Assembly: GCA_934045075.1 (NCBI GenBank)
Contig: OW203727.1
Span: 21,170,811-21,234,810, forward strand
DNA length: 64,000 nt
Reading direction: 5' to 3'
Origin: Yponomeuta sedellus
Taxonomy: Eukaryota; Arthropoda; Insecta; Lepidoptera; Yponomeutidae
The notes beneath the pieces were generated by a model that saw only the letters and a list, made by a program, of their open reading frames with translations, was not told where the DNA came from and did no database searches. Of the stretch, positions 61,059 to 64,000 are shown one piece after another (the first letter of the stretch is position 1; each line of letters opens with the position of its first letter). The translations under genes were made by a program, and so were the position numbers.

Positions 61059-61434
61059 ATTCTTGACTAACTGTAGCAATATTTTAAATCTATCTGTGAG
61101 CCGAATTTAATTGAAACGAAATGAAAAAACTTTTGTTCAAAGTAGTGCAGAAACTAAGACTTACCGAACGTTACAAGTCAAATTACTACCATATTCAAGG
61201 TCTAGATCATTTTGGAGAAAAAATGGACAAAAAAACCTCAAGCTTAGTCTTTTCAAAGTCCTTAAATAACAGAGTTCATATAATTAAAACATAGAACTCG
61301 TGCATTGTACTGGCTTTAATTCCAAGCATCATTGAATCATTAATTGAGTCTTTGAATACTGTTCAGATGTTTATGATCGGATAGATGATGATGAAGATCG
61401 ATAGATTCAAATAAATAAGATTACTGGAAAGTCT
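61059..61434. other. No recognisable feature
   Basis: AT-rich unassigned sequence. Confidence 0.5.
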
Positions 61435-62225
61435 CGTGGCCTCAGTCTGAGTGTATTTCCATATTTGTGATTTTCATCGTCATAAACCCTTTATGTCCTC
61501 ACCGAGGGGCACGAGTCTCTTCCCTGACGAAGGTATAGCCATACTCTACCACGGGGGCCAAGACCGGATTGGTGGAAGCTTGCAAGACTAGTGGCTGGTC
61601 TTACTGTCAGAAGTTTTCAAGCCACCCTAAGGCCTCTGACTTGGCTTAACGCAGTCTTTAGATCGTCGTCGATAGATGGCAGTTCATCTGTCGACGGCAG
61701 CTGGCACCAACTGCTTAACCTGCCTTGCGAAGCACGGAACCGCTCGGAAAAATGCCACTAGCGTTAGTCATAGAATGTCACCCATCCATGCACTGAACGC
61801 GCCCTATGTTGCTTGACCTTCGTGATCGTTTGAGATCACTCAGGCAGCCGAAGCTACGAGCGATTATGTTGAAGTTATTATAATTATTACTATCTGTAGG
61901 CGCTTGTCAGGATAGATTACTCAGTTAAAGTGCTGAGCACGTTTTCCCTCTTGATTCGATTTGGTTTGGTTCTTCAACTAACACTTCAGATATTTAAAAA
62001 TGCGTTAATTAGTGACATGCACCTATTTAGTGTAATAAAAAATAAGCTTTGTGCCTGCTTCTTCAATTTAATTGGATTCAAGTTTCTAAACACAGTCTAC
62101 ACTGAACACTGGCACAGATTAGATAATAGTTACTAACACTAGTCTCTATTGAAATACTGAGTGAATGAAGATGGCTGAGTAATACGATGAATGAATGAAC
62201 GACTTTAGTCTTTGCTGTGGTTAGT
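61435..62225. repeat. Old local duplication, copy 1 (holds a 5S-SINE)
   Basis: CAGTCTGAGTGTATTTCCA at the start; then, after the 5S-SINE, CTTGTCAGGATAGATTACTC, GATTCGATTTGGTTTGGTTC, AACACTTCAG and GAAGATGGCTGAGTAA. It aligns with 62745-63400 at clearly lower identity than the 49-54 kb duplication. Confidence 0.7.
61474..61866 (-). mobile_element. 5S-SINE type B, full length, longer middle
   Basis: The minus strand has ATCGCTCGTAGCTTCGGCTG, CCTGAGTGATCTCAAACG, GGTCAAGCAACATAGGGCGC, GTTCAGTGCATGGATGGGTG. The middle has an extra ~25 bp with GACGACGATC. The tail runs to GGGTTTATGACGATG. It retains GTCAGAAG where the 49007 copy has GTCACAAG. Confidence 0.86.
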
Positions 62226-62744
62226 GTTCTGTGGAAGTTATTAATGTATTTATCTGAAAATATAGAGTTTGCTAAAACAATAATGACCAAGAGATTTTGA
62301 ATCTAACCCTCACCATCAACCCTTTTTTAGATATTCATGCATCGATTAAAATTAGATTCCAATCACATAAAAGGCCGCGCGTTTTTTTCCACGCGTCGTC
62401 GTGGATTGAAAACAAATCAATTTTCAATTTGGAAGAACATTCTACGCTGTTCCACAGAACAAGTACGGGCAAAGGCTTGCTTTCAAAATATGAACTAACC
62501 ATCTACACAGTACCAAACGAAGAGAAAATACCACAGGTAAAAATATAATGGCAATTCAGTTAAACGTCCAGGTATTCATCATCGGAGTAAAAGGCCTTTT
62601 TAAATAGATATTTTTTTTATTTATTCTTAAATATATACAATTACTCAGTGAGTCCCTTCTGTCCTTGGGAATGTTATTATAAATACGCGAACCCATAACC
62701 TCTAGCGATTTGAACCCATAACCTCTGACCACTTGAACAGTTTA
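62226..62744. other. No supported gene
   Basis: An 83-codon plus frame at 62297-62548 has no recognised domain. Near 62695-62725 the phrase AACCCATAACCTCT is directly repeated. Confidence 0.4.
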
Positions 62745-63400
62745 CAGTCTAGATGTATTTCCACATTTGTGATGTCCTTGCCTGCTTACCATAGCACAGG
62801 GGATCCCAGTTTAGGACCAGGACAAGTGATTATATTATCAGTGGTTGCTTGTCAGCTGGATTTCTCAATTAAAGTGGTAAGCACGCTTTCTCTCTGGATT
62901 TGATTTGGTTTGATTCTTCAAATAACACTTCAGTTATTTTCACGTGCGTTAGTCTTCACTTCATCCCAAAATGGCGTTAATCGAAATAAAGACATTCTAC
63001 GTTGTACTGTAATAAAAAAAATAGGATCCGTGCCTGACTATCAACTGATTTATTAACAAATAACAGGTGTTATTAGTAGTGTAACAGATTCATTAGTACT
63101 AATTTAAATTGATTCTAGTTTCTTAATACATTCTAGAAATTTGAATCTGTAAAAAATACTGAAACACAGAGTAAATGAACGTGTTCTTGAGTGGAGACCG
63201 CGACTCGGCAAACGTAGTGTAGGACGCCCTCCGACCAGCGATGACGATCTGCGAAAATTGCCGGCAGATGCTGGATGCACGGGACGGGAGGGCTATGTCT
63301 AGCAGTGGACTAATATAGCCTGAAGAAGACGAAGAAGAGTAAATGAAGATGGCTGAGTGAATAATGACCGACTTTAGTCTTTGCTATTGACGATCGACGT
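62745..63400. repeat. Old local duplication, copy 2 (holds an RTE tail)
   Basis: CAGTCTAGATGTATTTCCA, TGCTTGTCAGCTGGATTTCT, GATTTGATTTGGTTTGATTC, AACACTTCAG and GAAGATGGCTGAGTGA parallel copy 1. Interrupted by the RTE insertion 63180-63335. Confidence 0.7.
63180..63335 (+). pseudogene. RTE C-terminal fragment with deletion, 12-bp TSD
   Basis: CGTGTTCTTGAGTGGAGACC, GTAGTGTAGGACGCCCTCCG, ATGCTGGATGCACGGGACGG (coding end partly deleted), then GTCTAGCAGTGGACTAATAT and (GAA)n. TSD AGAGTAAATGAA at 63168-63179 and 63336-63347. Confidence 0.9.
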
Positions 63401-63594
63401 TAATAAACAGCAAAACCACCTACTTGAACCCACGACGTCATCATTAGCACCAATAACTACATCCCACTATCGTTCCTTCAGAACTATTGCTTATGAAATA
63501 ATTTGTTTATTTCTGGAACGACCTTAAGACTGCTGTTGTTTCATCTGGCATCTGTTTCGGTGGTTCGTGTAGTGACACATTTTTAAAAAAACTC

Positions 63595-63701
63595 TTCTTA
63601 TTCTTCAGGCTATATTAGTCAACTGCTGGACATAGCCCTCCCCTAATGAGCGCCATAGCGCAAGGTTGTGCCATAATTAGGGGGTAATGCCCATAATGTA
63701 T
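63595..63701 (-). mobile_element. RTE-SINE insertion, 7-bp TSD
   Basis: Reversed TTCTTATTCTTCAGGCTATA ... GGGGGTAATGCCCATAATG. TSD AAAACTC at 63588-63594 and 63702-63708. Confidence 0.87.
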
Positions 63702-63708
63702 AAAACTC

Positions 63709-64000
63709 ATTATTTCTCAATAGTACAAATCTTTCAAACTGCTTTGGATATCAAATGTAAAAGCAGTCTTTAAAAAAGTTTCGCGACACGACTGTCAAAC
63801 GCAGCATCATCTGCCAAACAGACTACAGTTGCGAGCGTGAACTTTCCTCATTTCAGCGGAGGCTTCGCGGGACGAAAACAAGCTGAGTTTATACCTAGAT
63901 TACGATCTGACATTATCATGGCGCCGCCCCAAATGTTACTTTAGTTTAAGTTTGATGGGCATTCCCTACCCAGAGGTATGTGTAGGGTGTGGCGATGTAA
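63709..64000. other. No recognisable feature
   Basis: End of window; GC-richer around 63830-63930 but with no supported frame. Confidence 0.5.

Overview
The window looks like repeat-dense, gene-poor chromosomal DNA of a moth or butterfly (Lepidoptera). The evidence is a set of repeat signatures that I know from lepidopteran genomes: RTE-type LINE 3' ends with the core TCCAGCAGTGGAC, LINE tails of the form GTACAATAAAG followed by (TCTA)n, LINE fragments ending in (TTATG)n, several tRNA-headed SINEs, and short Helitron-like elements ending in CTAGT. No host protein gene, true tRNA gene, rRNA gene or CRISPR array could be supported. The longest meaningful reading frame (around 45930-46528) is the C-terminal end of an RTE reverse transcriptase. 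The region is probably intergenic or inside a very long intron.

Family labels are local to this window. 5S-SINE (types A and B): about 380 bp, headed by a 5S-rRNA-like internal promoter. tSINE-1 to tSINE-4: SINEs with tRNA-like heads. RTE-SINE: a short element that shares its last ~65 bp with the RTE LINE. LINE-M: LINE with a (TCTA)n- or (TCTTA)n-type tail. LINE-N: LINE with a (TTATG)n tail. Hel-A and Hel-B: Helitron-like. L, K, Q, S and T: foldback, MITE or tail families.

Layout. 1-8 kb: 5S-SINE pieces, a clean TA-flanked mariner-type MITE (1600-1812), a tSINE-1 cluster and a three-unit 165-bp tandem repeat (7771-8256). 8-25 kb: scattered SINE and LINE tails with nested insertions, ending in a foldback joined to a (TA)32 palindrome (25065-25208). 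25-43 kb: more LINE-M tails and 5S-SINEs, Helitron-like copies and a perfect 42-bp hairpin (42385-42472). 43-48.9 kb: a nested Helitron/SINE block with a 135-bp tandem duplication, the RTE fragment, and a LINE-N copy split by a 5S-SINE. 49-54.8 kb: a recent 2.75-kb tandem duplication whose junction is a chimeric 5S-SINE, the expected product of unequal crossover between two SINEs. 55-64 kb: sparse sequence, a ~65-unit CGGGA pentamer array (57778-58104), more SINEs, and an older local duplication (61435-62225 and 62745-63400).

The elements interact as retrotransposition parasites. RTE-SINE carries the RTE 3' end; tSINE-3 ends in the same ATGTT-type repeat as LINE-N; and the 5S-SINE carries an RTE-like CCAGCAGTGGGGACATA motif near its 3' end. 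Many insertions still have recognisable target-site duplications (TSDs), so element ends can be read to the base. The most notable system is the 5S-derived SINE family: more than 20 copies or fragments, two subfamilies, several intact TSDs, and a role in a recent segmental duplication.
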